A stretch of 15,206 nucleotides of DNA from Pseudomonadota bacterium (GCA_023453655.1 JAEXTE010000358.1:1-15206), one strand, 5' to 3'; counted from the first letter of the stretch, positions 1 through 13,141 are shown. Program-made: numbers and translations. Notes: generated by a model from the letters alone, not told the origin.

Positions 1-2666
<2,666 letters not shown>

Positions 2667-2668
2667 GC

Positions 2669-3067
2669 ATGCGCCTGCTGCTGAACATCGACGTCCCCGA
2701 CCTGGCTGCGGCTGAACGGTTCTACGTCGATGCCTTCGGCCTGCGGCGCGGCCGCCGCCTCGGCGACACGGTGCTCGAACTGCTGGGGGCCGAGGTGCCC
2801 GTCTACCTGCTGCAGCAGCCGGCCGGCAGCACCGGCGCGGCCGCGCAGCCGCGCGACTACGCGCGCCACTGGACGCCGCTGCACCTGGACGTGGTGGTCG
2901 AGGACCTCGACGCCTCGCTCGCGGCCGCGCTGGCCGCCGGCGCAAAAACCGACGGCGACGTGCGCGAAGCGGCCTGGGGCCGCATCGTGCGGATCGCCGA
3001 CCCCTTCGGCCACGGCTGGTGCCTGCTGCAGTTCCTCGGCAACGGCTACGACGAGATCGCCACATGA
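2669..3067 (+). CDS. VOC-fold (glyoxalase/bleomycin-resistance-like) protein
   Basis: A 132-residue single-chain vicinal-oxygen-chelate domain. The pattern of two beta-alpha-beta-beta-beta repeats is visible: [20 protein letters not shown] at the N-terminus, then [21 protein letters not shown] (about residues 72-92) and the typical C-terminal strand pair [19 protein letters not shown] (about 104-122). Potential ligands include His72 and His115, but the metal site cannot be assigned by eye. The substrate is unknown: members include glyoxalases, dioxygenases, antibiotic-binding proteins and many uncharacterised enzymes, so no specific reaction is claimed. The start follows the purB stop by 2 nt, and the stop overlaps the next start as ATGA, suggesting translational coupling. 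The spelling DPFGHGW is common in uncharacterised PhnB-like members, so a resistance role should not be assumed. Confidence 0.85.
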   Translation: MRLLLNIDVPDLAAAERFYVDAFGLRRGRRLGDTVLELLGAEVPVYLLQQPAGSTGAAAQPRDYARHWTPLHLDVVVEDLDASLAAALAAGAKTDGDVREAAWGRIVRIADPFGHGWCLLQFLGNGYDEIAT

Positions 3068-3987
3068 CCCCGCGCATCACCCCGCTCCACGCCGCCGCGC
3101 TCCTTCTGGCCGCCTGCACCCACGGCAAGGCCGCGACGCCGGACACCACGACCGCCTCCGCGGCCGCACCCGCGGCGCCGGCGGCCTGTCGCGACGACTC
3201 GGGCTGGGACGATCCGGCCACGCCGTTCAGGATCCACGGCAACACCTGGTACGTGGGCACCTGCGGCATTGCCGCCCTGCTGGTGACCTCGCCGGAAGGC
3301 CACGTGCTGGTCGACGCGGCCACGCCGGCCGCCGGCCCGCAGATCCTCGCCAACATCCGCAGCCTCGGCTTCGCGCCGCAGGACGTGCGCGCGATCGTGT
3401 TCTCGCACGAGCATTTCGACCATGTCGGCAGCCTGGCCGCCCTGCAGGCCGCCACCGGCGCGCCGGTGTACGCGCGTCCCGAGGCGATGGCCACGCTGCG
3501 GCGCGGCGCCAGCGACGAGAGCGATCCGCAGTTCGGCGAACTCGAACCCTTCGCGCCGGTCGCTGCGCCGCAGCCCGTGCCCGAAAGCGGCGTACTGGAG
3601 GTCGGACCGCTGCGCCTGCGGGCGGTCGCCACGCCCGGCCACGCGGTCGGCGGCACCAGCTGGACCTGGCGGTCCTGCGATGGCGAGGACTGCCAGCAGA
3701 TGGTCTACGGCGACAGCCTGACCGCGGTCTCCGCCGATGGCTACCGCTTCAGCGACCATCCCGACGCGCTCGCGCGCCTGCACGAGAGCTTCGCGCGCGT
3801 GGCCTCGCTGGAGTGCGGGATCCTGGTGACGCCGCACCCGTCCGCCAGCGGGCTGTGGGCGCGGCTGGGGCCGGACGCGACGCGGCCGCTGGTCGATGCC
3901 CAGGCCTGCCGCGCCTACGCCGACGCCGGGGCCGCGCGCCTGGAGCAGCGGCTCGCGCGGCAAGCCGGCGAAGGCACCGCGCCATGA
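3064..3987 (+). CDS. Subclass B3-like metallo-beta-lactamase, predicted lipoprotein
   Basis: A 307-residue zinc hydrolase of the metallo-beta-lactamase fold, probably hydrolysing beta-lactams outside the cytoplasm. Seen: a short signal peptide with a lipobox (Leu15-Ala-Ala-Cys18), an Ala/Pro/Thr-rich linker to about residue 42, then [13 protein letters not shown]. The zinc motif H-x-H-x-D-H is SHEHFDH (His115, His117, Asp119, His120). Further expected ligands are His193 in TPGHAVGG and His258 in VTPHPSASG. The block [14 protein letters not shown] (from residue 216) carries Ser218 where subclass B1/B2 enzymes have the ligand Cys, which points to B3. The ATG at 3064 overlaps the upstream stop by 4 nt; an in-frame ATG at 3019 would put a charged stretch before the signal peptide and is unlikely. 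Codon use matches the neighbours, so recent transfer is not suggested. Actual beta-lactam activity is inference. Confidence 0.85.
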   Translation: MTPRITPLHAAALLLAACTHGKAATPDTTTASAAAPAAPAACRDDSGWDDPATPFRIHGNTWYVGTCGIAALLVTSPEGHVLVDAATPAAGPQILANIRSLGFAPQDVRAIVFSHEHFDHVGSLAALQAATGAPVYARPEAMATLRRGASDESDPQFGELEPFAPVAAPQPVPESGVLEVGPLRLRAVATPGHAVGGTSWTWRSCDGEDCQQMVYGDSLTAVSADGYRFSDHPDALARLHESFARVASLECGILVTPHPSASGLWARLGPDATRPLVDAQACRAYADAGAARLEQRLARQAGEGTAP

Positions 3988-5177
3988 GCCGCCCGCTGCC
4001 CATCGAAGTACAGGGCCGACCCGGCCAGTTGCTCGGCATGCCGCCGGCGCGTTTCCTGCGCGACTACTGGCAGAAGCGGCCGCTGCTGGTACGCGGCGCG
4101 ATCCCGGGCTACGTCTCGCCGATCGAGCCTGAAGACCTGGCCGGCCTGGCCTGCGAGGAACTCGCGCTCTCGCGCCTGATCCAGCACGACCGCGCAGGCG
4201 ACGCCTGGCAGGTGCGCTCGGGACCGTTCGCGGAGGAACTGTTTCCCACCCTGGGCGAGCGCGACTGGACCCTGCTGGTGCAGGACGTGGACAAGTGGGA
4301 CGCCGATGTCGCCGCCCTGCTCGGCCATTTCGATTTCATCCCGCGCTGGCGCATCGACGACATCATGGTCAGCTTCGCCGCGACCGGCGGCTCGGTCGGC
4401 GCCCACGTCGACCAGTACGACGTGTTCCTGCTGCAGGCCAAGGGCCACCGCCGCTGGCTGATCGACGCCGGCGAGGATCCGCCGCTGGATTTCCGCGACG
4501 ACGTCGAGCTCAAGCTGCTGCGGCAGTTCGACGCCAGCCACGACTGGGTGCTGGCGCCGGGCGACATGCTTTACCTGCCGCCGGGCGTGCCGCACCACGG
4601 CGTGGCCGAGGATCCCTGCCTGACGTTCTCGGTGGGCATGCGCGCTCCCTCGGCCGCCGAGCTGATGGGCGACTACATCGACACCCTCGCCGCGGCTGCG
4701 GACGAGGGCCTGCGCTATGGCGACCCGGACCTGGCGCCGGCGGAGGATCCCAACGAGATCGACGCGGAGGCGATGCGGCGCGTGGTCGAGGCGCTGAACG
4801 CGCTGCGCTTCCGCGATCCCGACCGGCTCGGCGACTGGTTCGGGCGGTTCATCACCCAGTACCGCAACGTCGACGTGGCCGCGGGCGACGGCCAGGCGCA
4901 GTCGCGCATCGAGGTCGAATGGTCGCTCGAGCACGCCGGCGGCGTGCTGCAGCGCCATCCCTATGCACGCATGGCCTGGCGCCGCGCCGCCGACGGCGCG
5001 CGCCTGTACGTCTCGGGCCAGGACCTGTCGATGCCGGCCGCCGACGCGTCGCGCATCGCCGCCAGCGAGCGCATCGACGGCGCGCTGTACGCGTCACTGT
5101 CGGACGCGGGCCGGGACGCGGTCCAGGCCCTGCTGCAGTCGGGCCACTTCCAGTGGCTGGACCAGGACGCGGGGTGA
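3984..5177 (+). CDS. roxA: Ribosomal protein L16 3-hydroxylase (JmjC/cupin oxygenase)
   Basis: A 397-residue Fe(II)/2-oxoglutarate-dependent oxygenase of the RoxA/YcfD family, which hydroxylates a conserved arginine of ribosomal protein L16. Seen: an N-terminal [17 protein letters not shown] block (about residues 23-39), then the JmjC core with the iron motif H-x-D in [13 protein letters not shown] (His141, Asp143) and the distal His in [10 protein letters not shown] (His204, or 205). The C-terminal region (about 230-397) fits the dimerisation and winged-helix parts of the family. Length is slightly above the 373 residues of the E. coli protein. Start and stop overlap both neighbours by 4 nt (ATGA upstream, GTGA downstream). 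The enzyme uses 2-oxoglutarate, the substrate of the sucAB-lpdA complex encoded downstream. The L16 substrate is assigned from the family only. Confidence 0.87.
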   Translation: MSRPLPIEVQGRPGQLLGMPPARFLRDYWQKRPLLVRGAIPGYVSPIEPEDLAGLACEELALSRLIQHDRAGDAWQVRSGPFAEELFPTLGERDWTLLVQDVDKWDADVAALLGHFDFIPRWRIDDIMVSFAATGGSVGAHVDQYDVFLLQAKGHRRWLIDAGEDPPLDFRDDVELKLLRQFDASHDWVLAPGDMLYLPPGVPHHGVAEDPCLTFSVGMRAPSAAELMGDYIDTLAAAADEGLRYGDPDLAPAEDPNEIDAEAMRRVVEALNALRFRDPDRLGDWFGRFITQYRNVDVAAGDGQAQSRIEVEWSLEHAGGVLQRHPYARMAWRRAADGARLYVSGQDLSMPAADASRIAASERIDGALYASLSDAGRDAVQALLQSGHFQWLDQDAG

Positions 5178-6085
5178 GCGCGCCCGGTCCGTTCCAGATC
5201 GTCGAGGCCGACTACGGTTCGGACCAGGCGGCGCTGCGCGCGGTGCGCGAGGCCGTCTTCATCCGCGAACAGGGCGTGCCCGCCGAGCTGGAGCTCGACG
5301 CGCTCGACCCGCGCTGCCGCCACGTGCTGGCCCGCGATGCGGCCGGCACGGCGATCGGCACCGCGCGACTGGCGCCGGACGGCCGGATCGGACGCATGGC
5401 CGTGCTGGACGGCTGGCGCGCCCATGGCGTCGGAAGCGCGCTGCTGCAGGCACTGCTGCGCATCGCCCGCCAGGACGGGCTGCCGCGGGTCGGCCTGCAC
5501 GCCCAGGAGACGGCCATCGATTTCTACCGCCGGCACGGCTTCAGCCCGGTCGGCGAGCGCTTCGAGGAGGCCGGCATCGTCCATCTGGCCATGCAGTGCC
5601 GGATCGACCGGCCGGTCGCGGTGGAGGACCGCCCGGCGGCCGTCGTCGCCACCGTCGCGGTGGTCGCGGCTGCCCGCAGGCAGCTGGCCATTCACAGCCG
5701 CGCCCTCGACCCGGGCCTGTACGACCATCCGCGCGTGCTCGAGGCCCTGCGGCGCTTCGCCGTGGCCGGCGGCGGGCCGCAGGTCCGCATCCTGCTGCAG
5801 GATGCAATGGCGGTGCAGCGCGCGCAGGCGCCGCTGATCGCCCTGTGCCAGCGCCTGCCCAGCGTGTTCGCCCTGCGCGAAGCCGGGGATCCGGTGGACC
5901 GCGAGAACCCGGTGGCCCTGGTCGCCAGCGATACCGGCAGCTACTACCTGCGCCCGCTCGGCCATCGTTTCGAGGGCGAAACGGAGCATGGCGCCCGTGC
6001 ACGCACCCGCCAGCTGCTGCGGGCCTTCGACGAGGCCTGGGAGCGCGCCCGCCCCTGCACCGAGCTGCGCGCGCTCGGCCTCTGA
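5174..6085 (+). CDS. GNAT N-acetyltransferase with an extra C-terminal domain
   Basis: 303 residues starting at GTG, which overlaps the roxA stop as GTGA; no ATG in this frame fits the N-terminus of the domain. Residues about 8-142 form a complete GNAT fold: IREQGVPAELELDALDP, IGTARLAPDGRIGRMAVLDGWRAHGVGSALL with the acetyl-CoA loop at about 82-87, and the C-terminal pair HAQETAIDFYRRHGFSPVGERFEEAGIVHLAM. The first half resembles ElaA/YjcF-like acetyltransferases. Residues about 150-303 form a second region: RQLAIHSRALDPGLYDHPRVLEAL, then RILLQDA, VALVASDTGSYYLRPLGHRFEGE and a C-terminal ARTRQLLRAFDEAWERA helix. That layout recalls a degenerate phospholipase-D-like fold without its HKD motif, but I cannot assign it firmly. 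The substrate is unknown. It is the last gene of the purB operon; no clear terminator follows. Confidence 0.85.
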   Translation: MSAPGPFQIVEADYGSDQAALRAVREAVFIREQGVPAELELDALDPRCRHVLARDAAGTAIGTARLAPDGRIGRMAVLDGWRAHGVGSALLQALLRIARQDGLPRVGLHAQETAIDFYRRHGFSPVGERFEEAGIVHLAMQCRIDRPVAVEDRPAAVVATVAVVAAARRQLAIHSRALDPGLYDHPRVLEALRRFAVAGGGPQVRILLQDAMAVQRAQAPLIALCQRLPSVFALREAGDPVDRENPVALVASDTGSYYLRPLGHRFEGETEHGARARTRQLLRAFDEAWERARPCTELRALGL

Positions 6086-6162
6086 GCCGGCGCGAATAGG
6101 CGAACTGCGTCGCAAAGGCCTGTCCGCGACCCGAACGCGCGTGTCCATCAGTCCAAAGCATG

Positions 6163-6192
6163 ATGCAACGCCGCAACGCCAGTGGCTATAAT
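6163..6192 (+). promoter_or_regulatory. Probable sigma-70 promoter of the sucA-sucB-lpdA operon
   Basis: A perfect -10 box TATAAT lies at 6187-6192, the only full match noticed in a window of very high GC. A weak -35 (ATGCAA, 6163-6168) is 18 nt upstream. It lies in the 195-bp gap between the GNAT gene and sucA. Initiation near base 6199 would give a leader of about 80 nt before the sucA GTG, and would exclude the upstream in-frame ATGs at 6182 and 6191 as starts. Confidence 0.7.
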
Positions 6193-6212
6193 GGCGTGCT
6201 CCATATGCCGCC

Positions 6213-6242
6213 GATTCCGGAAGCCAAAAATCTTTCCGGATC
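6213..6242 (+). promoter_or_regulatory. Possible hairpin in the sucA leader
   Basis: Two copies of TCCGGA, which is its own reverse complement (6216-6221 and 6235-6240), flank an A-rich stretch. They can pair as GAT(T)CCGG with CCGGATC, a 7-bp stem with one bulged T, in the presumed 5' leader of sucA. It has no U-tract and ends about 39 nt before the start codon. Function is unknown and chance occurrence is possible. Confidence 0.3.
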
Positions 6243-6280
6243 AGCCATTTGCCTACCCAACCGAGTCCCAGACGCCCGAC

Positions 6281-9106
6281 GTGGACAGTCTTCTCAAGCA
6301 GTTTGCGCAGTCCTCCCAGCTTGGCGCCAATGCCGCCTACATCGAGGACCTCTACGAGCAGTACCTCGTGTCTCCCGACAGCGTCGGGCCGAAGTGGAAG
6401 GCCTGGTTCGACGGCTTCCAGGGGCGGGAGGCCGGTGATATCCCCCATTCCCCGGTCGTCGCCGCCGTGGCCGAAGCCGGCCGCCAGGCCGCGCGGGGCG
6501 TGGTCGCCGGCGGCACCAGCGACGAGCGCGAGCGCAACGTCGGGCGCCTGATCACCGCATACCGTTCGCGCGGCCACCTGGGCGCCAGGCTCGATCCGCT
6601 GTCGCTGTCGCCGCCGATGAACCCGCCGGACCTGGGCCTGGATTTCCACAGCCTGTCCGAACGCGACCTCGACGGCGAATTCAGCACCGGTGGCGTCGCC
6701 GGCCAGCCGCGCATGAAGCTGCGCGACCTGCTGGCCCGGCTCAAGGCCACCTACACCGGCCCGATCGGCGCCGAGTTCATGCACATCCCGGAGGTCGAGC
6801 AGCGCCAGTGGCTCTACCAGCGCCTGGAGGCCGCCGGCGGCGACTACAACCTCAGCGCCGAGACCCGCAAGCGCGTGCTCGAGCGCCTGACCGCCGCCGA
6901 GGGGCTGGAGCGCTACCTGCACACCAAGTACGTCGGCCAGAAGCGCTTCTCGCTCGAGGGCGGCGACTCGCTGATCCCGCTGCTCGACAGCGTGGTCCGC
7001 CAGGCGGGCATGGAAAAGGTCAAGGACATCGTGATCGGCATGGCCCACCGCGGCCGCCTCAACGTCCTGGTCAACACCCTGGGCAAGAATCCGCGCGCGC
7101 TGTTCGACGAGTTCGAGGGCAAGTTCGAGCACAACGAACTGGCCCATGCCGGCGACGTGAAGTACCACATGGGCTTCTCGGCCGACATCGCCACCCCCGG
7201 CGCGCCGGTGCACCTGGCGCTGGCCTTCAACCCCTCGCACCTGGAAATCGTCGACCCCGTGGTCGCCGGCTCGGTGCGTTCGCGCCAGGAGCGCCGCCAG
7301 GACGAGGAGCGGCGCCAGGTGCTGCCGATCCTGATCCACGGCGACGCCGCATTCGCCGGCCAGGGCGTGGTGATGGAGCTGTTCCAGATGTCGCAGGCGC
7401 GCGGCTTCGCCGTCGGCGGCACCCTGCACGTGGTGGTCAACAACCAGGTCGGCTTCCCCACCAGCAACAAGGAAGACGCCCGGTCCACGCTGTACTGCAC
7501 CGACGTGGCCAAGATGGTCGGGGCGCCGGTGTTCCACGTGAACGGCGACAATCCCGAAGCGGTGGTGTTCGTGGCCAAGCTGGCCTACGAGTTCCGCCAG
7601 CAGTTCAAGAAGGACGTGGTCATCGACCTGGTGTGCTACCGCCGCCACGGGCACAACGAGGCCGACGAGCCGGCGGCGACCCAGCCGGTGATGTACCAGA
7701 CCATCCGCAAGCACCCGACCACGCGCGAGCTCTATGCCGCGCAGCTGGAGAAGAGCGGCGTGATCGCGGCAGACGAGGCCAAGGCCCTGGTCGACGGTTT
7801 CCGCAACAAGCTCGACGCCGGCGAGGTGACCACCGAGCTGGCCGGTTCCAAGCCCGAGGACTACGAGCTGACCATCGACTGGTCGCAGTACCTGTCGGGC
7901 ACGCTGGCCGACAGCGTCGACACGCGCGTGCCGGCCGAGCGCCTGGGCGAGCTGGCCAGGACCATCAACGAGATCCCGGCCGACGTCACCCTGCATCCGC
8001 GCGTGGCCAAGATCTACGAGGACCGCCGCAAGATGAGCGCGGGCGAGCTGCCGGGCGACTGGGGTTTCGCCGAGAACCTGGCCTACGCCACCCTGCTGGC
8101 CGAGGGCCACGGGCTGCGCCTGGTCGGCCAGGACGCCGGCCGCGGCACCTTCTTCCACCGCCACGCGATCCTGCACGACCAGAAGACCGACAACTACTTC
8201 ATGCCGCTGCGCCAGCTGGTCGAGCGGCCGGAGCAGGCGACGGTCATCGACTCGCTGCTGAGCGAGGAAGCGGTGATGGCGTTCGAGTACGGCTTCTCCA
8301 CCACCGACCCGAACACGCTCGACATCTGGGAAGGCCAGTTCGGCGACTTCGCCAACGGCGCGCAGGTGGTGATCGACCAGTTCATCGCCTCGGGCGAAGC
8401 CAAGTGGGGCCGCATCTCCGGCCTGACCCTGCTGCTGCCGCACGGCTACGAAGGCCAGGGCCCCGAACACAGCTCGGCGCGCCTGGAGCGCTTCCTGCAG
8501 CTGTGCGCGCTGGACAACATGCTGGTCTGCGTGCCGACCACGCCCGCGCAGTGCTTCCACATGCTGCGCCGGCAGTTGAAGATGGCCACGCGCAAGCCGC
8601 TGGTGGTGATGAGCCCGAAGTCGCTGCTGCGCCACAAGCTCGCCGTGTCCACGCTGGACGAACTGGCCAACGGCGGCTTCCAGCACCTGATCCCGGATGC
8701 CTCGGCCGAGGCCAGGAAGGTCAAGCGCGTGGTGCTGTGCTCGGGCAAGGTCTACTACGACCTGCTCGAGGACGCGCAGAAGCGCGGCCAGGACGATGTC
8801 GCCCTGGTCCGCATCGAGCAGCTGTATCCGTTCCCGCGCGAACTGCTGGCCGCCGAACTGAAGAAGTACGGCAAGGCCAGCGACGTGATCTGGTGCCAGG
8901 AAGAGCCGCAGAACCAGGGCGCGTGGTACCAGATCAAGCACCACCTGCAGGCCTGCCTGGCCAAGGGCCAGGCGCTGAGCTACGCCGGCCGCAGCCGCTC
9001 GCCCTCGCCCGCCGTCGGCCATTTCGCCGACCACGTCGAGGAACAGCAGCGCCTGGTCGCCGATGCCCTGGTCAATCCGCCCGGCAACCAGATCGTCGCC
9101 GAATAA
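6281..9106 (+). CDS. sucA: 2-oxoglutarate dehydrogenase E1 component
   Basis: The thiamine-diphosphate-dependent decarboxylase (E1o) of the 2-oxoglutarate dehydrogenase complex. It decarboxylates 2-oxoglutarate and succinylates the lipoyl group of SucB. The product has 941 residues (E. coli 933). Seen: the N-terminal E2-docking segment LLKQFAQSSQLGANAAYIEDLYEQYL; the active-site block AHRGRLNVLVNTLGK with His256; the diphosphate/Mg motif GDAAFAGQG (Asp355) to VVNNQVGFPTS (Asn387-Asn388); CYRRHGHNEADEP; and the C-terminal transketolase-type half with LLLPHGYEGQGPEHSSARLER and EEPQNQGAWYQI. The start is taken as GTG 6281, giving the family N-terminus. An upstream ATG at 6182 would add 33 unrelated residues and overlaps the TATAAT box. 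No clear Shine-Dalgarno precedes the GTG. It is followed by sucB after 36 nt. Confidence 0.97.
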   Translation: MDSLLKQFAQSSQLGANAAYIEDLYEQYLVSPDSVGPKWKAWFDGFQGREAGDIPHSPVVAAVAEAGRQAARGVVAGGTSDERERNVGRLITAYRSRGHLGARLDPLSLSPPMNPPDLGLDFHSLSERDLDGEFSTGGVAGQPRMKLRDLLARLKATYTGPIGAEFMHIPEVEQRQWLYQRLEAAGGDYNLSAETRKRVLERLTAAEGLERYLHTKYVGQKRFSLEGGDSLIPLLDSVVRQAGMEKVKDIVIGMAHRGRLNVLVNTLGKNPRALFDEFEGKFEHNELAHAGDVKYHMGFSADIATPGAPVHLALAFNPSHLEIVDPVVAGSVRSRQERRQDEERRQVLPILIHGDAAFAGQGVVMELFQMSQARGFAVGGTLHVVVNNQVGFPTSNKEDARSTLYCTDVAKMVGAPVFHVNGDNPEAVVFVAKLAYEFRQQFKKDVVIDLVCYRRHGHNEADEPAATQPVMYQTIRKHPTTRELYAAQLEKSGVIAADEAKALVDGFRNKLDAGEVTTELAGSKPEDYELTIDWSQYLSGTLADSVDTRVPAERLGELARTINEIPADVTLHPRVAKIYEDRRKMSAGELPGDWGFAENLAYATLLAEGHGLRLVGQDAGRGTFFHRHAILHDQKTDNYFMPLRQLVERPEQATVIDSLLSEEAVMAFEYGFSTTDPNTLDIWEGQFGDFANGAQVVIDQFIASGEAKWGRISGLTLLLPHGYEGQGPEHSSARLERFLQLCALDNMLVCVPTTPAQCFHMLRRQLKMATRKPLVVMSPKSLLRHKLAVSTLDELANGGFQHLIPDASAEARKVKRVVLCSGKVYYDLLEDAQKRGQDDVALVRIEQLYPFPRELLAAELKKYGKASDVIWCQEEPQNQGAWYQIKHHLQACLAKGQALSYAGRSRSPSPAVGHFADHVEEQQRLVADALVNPPGNQIVAE

Positions 9107-9142
9107 CACCGCCCGAATCCAACGCATCAAGGACGCCAGCCC

Positions 9143-11898
<2,756 letters not shown>

Positions 11899-11915
11899 GC
11901 CCGGACCGCGTCGGC

Positions 11916-11943
11916 CGAAGGCCCGGGCACGCCCGGGCCTTCG
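11916..11943 (+). terminator. Terminator-like hairpin after lpdA
   Basis: A perfect 12-bp stem (CGAAGGCCCGGG at 11916-11927 with its complement at 11932-11943) has a 4-nt loop, CACG, and starts 17 nt after the lpdA stop. It is followed by GTCGTTCC, so the U-tract is weak. It is probably the 3' end of the suc operon transcript, by intrinsic termination or as a stable 3' end. No clear promoter box was found between it and the next gene. Confidence 0.65.
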
Positions 11944-11987
11944 TCGTTCCAGAGGCCAGGGCTCCCCAACTTTCCGGATATCCGAAC

Positions 11988-12581
11988 ATGCGTTCGATCT
12001 GCGTCTACTGCGGTTCCAACAGCGGCAGCAAGCCCGTCTACAGCGAGCGCGCCATGCGCCTGGGCGAGCGCATCGCCCGCGAAGGCCTGCAGCTGGTGTA
12101 CGGCGGCGGCAATGTCGGCCTGATGGGCGTCGTCGCTGATGCGGTGCTGCAGGCCGGCGGCGAGGTGGTCGGCGTGATCCCCGAGCAGCTGGTCAACTGG
12201 GAGGTCGCGCACAAGGGCCTGACCCGGCTCGAGGTGGTCGGCTCGATGCATGAGCGCAAGATGCGCATGTTCGACCTGGCCGATGCTTTCGTCGCCCTGC
12301 CCGGCGGCTTCGGCACGCTCGACGAGATGTTCGAGATGCTGACCTGGCGCCAGCTCGGCATCGGCGACAAGCCCTGCGCGTTCCTCGACGTCGACGGTTT
12401 CTACCAGCCGCTGGTCGCGATGATCGACCACATGGTGCAGGAGCGCTTCCTGCACGCCGCGCAGCGCGCCGACCTGTGGCATGGCGAGGACATCGACGCG
12501 ATGTTCGCGTGGATGCGGAATTACGCGCCGGCGAGCGCGTCGAAGTGGCTGGACGAGAAGCACCGCAAGTCCCTGCGGTAA
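11988..12581 (+). CDS. LOG-family protein (cytokinin riboside monophosphate phosphoribohydrolase-like)
   Basis: 197 residues of the TIGR00730/LOG (lonely guy) family. Characterised members split nucleoside 5'-monophosphates, such as AMP or N6-modified AMP, into base and ribose 5-phosphate. Seen: N-terminal Rossmann-like strand ICVYCGSNSGSKPVYSERA; LVYGGGNVGLMG (about residues 37-47); the conserved SMHERKMRMFDLADAFVALPGGFGTLDE with catalytic-type Arg90-Lys91 and the PGGxGTxxE motif at residues 105-113. It was previously misannotated in many genomes as lysine decarboxylase. The ATG at 11988 has no clear Shine-Dalgarno. Its last nine codons and stop (DEKHRKSLR) lie in the first unit of the tandem array that follows, so the true ancestral C-terminus may differ. 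Whether it makes cytokinins or serves nucleotide salvage cannot be told from sequence. Confidence 0.92.
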   Translation: MRSICVYCGSNSGSKPVYSERAMRLGERIAREGLQLVYGGGNVGLMGVVADAVLQAGGEVVGVIPEQLVNWEVAHKGLTRLEVVGSMHERKMRMFDLADAFVALPGGFGTLDEMFEMLTWRQLGIGDKPCAFLDVDGFYQPLVAMIDHMVQERFLHAAQRADLWHGEDIDAMFAWMRNYAPASASKWLDEKHRKSLR

Positions 12582-13018
12582 GTTGGCGGCGCGTGGCGGC
12601 GCGTTTGTCATCGGGGCGCCCGCGCGCTGATCGGGCGCGGACGAGAAGCACCGCAAGTCCCTGCGGTAAGTCCGGCGCGTGGCGGCGCGTTCGTCATCGG
12701 GGCGCCCGCGCGCTGATCGGGCGCGGACGGGAAATCCGCAAGTCCCTGCGATGAGCCATGGTGCGTAGCGACGCGCTTGCCATTGGGGCGCACGCGCGCT
12801 CATCGGGCGCGAACGGGAAATCCGCAAGCCCCTGCGGTGGCTTCGCGGCGCGCAGCGACGCGTTCGTGATCCGCGGCGCACCTGTGGCAACGGGGCGCGG
12901 CTCGACGCGAAACACCGCAAGTCACTGCGTAAGGTTCCGGCGCATGGCGAGGTGTTCGTCATCGGGCGCCCGTCTTCCATCCGGGCGCGGACGAGGAGCA
13001 GCGCACAACCCTGCGCGG
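12551..13018 (+). repeat. Decaying tandem array, about 5.3 units of 86-90 bp
   Basis: Units begin at 12551, 12639, 12725, 12811, 12899 and 12989 (the last partial). Units 1 and 2 are almost identical: the first 33 bases match exactly and the rest differs by about two substitutions and a 2-nt indel. Later units are progressively more diverged. Each unit holds two potential hairpins: a short one (ACCGCA-AGTCCC-TGCGGT, 12562-12579 in unit 1) and a longer one (GCGCCCG, 9-nt loop, CGGGCGC, 12616-12638). In unit 5 the longer stem is intact with a completely different loop; in unit 6 the short stem is GCGCA/TGCGC, a compensatory change. This occupies most of the 636-bp gene-free gap; 13019-13217 holds nothing more than a possible promoter. 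No ORF here looks coding. Confidence 0.85.
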
Positions 13019-13132
13019 AGCGCGAGGGCACTGCGCGGCTCCCGTCCTTGCGCAATCTCCCGGCCCCACCCTCCTGCCACGGCTGCGCGCGGGCGCCAGT
13101 GCCCGATGGGCATGGCCCACGGACGGATATCC

Positions 13133-13141
13133 TGTGACAAT
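13133..13141 (+). promoter_or_regulatory. Possible extended -10 element for the acuI-like gene
   Basis: TGTGACAAT contains the extended -10 signature TGn followed by GACAAT (13136-13141). It stands 76 bases before the ATG at 13218, in the first non-repetitive sequence after the tandem array. No recognisable -35 box is present, which extended -10 promoters can tolerate. The evidence is this single short match. Confidence 0.3.

Noticed and set aside
3064..3987. The metallo-beta-lactamase as a recently acquired mobile resistance gene
   Set aside because: No integrase, transposase, inverted repeats or attC-like site is near. It overlaps both neighbouring genes by 4 nt and its base composition matches them, all of which suggests a long-resident chromosomal gene.
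6182..6280. Upstream ATG starts for sucA adding 30-33 residues
   Set aside because: The added sequence does not resemble the SucA N-terminus and the codons overlap or precede the TATAAT box, so they would lie outside the transcript.
11975..11984. CGGATATCCG perfect palindrome just before the LOG gene as an operator
   Set aside because: A single 10-bp palindrome without a promoter context or second copy is not enough; it may be chance.
12551..13018. CRISPR array
   Set aside because: There is no alternation of constant repeats with unique spacers: the whole 86-90 bp unit is repeated, and no cas genes are near.
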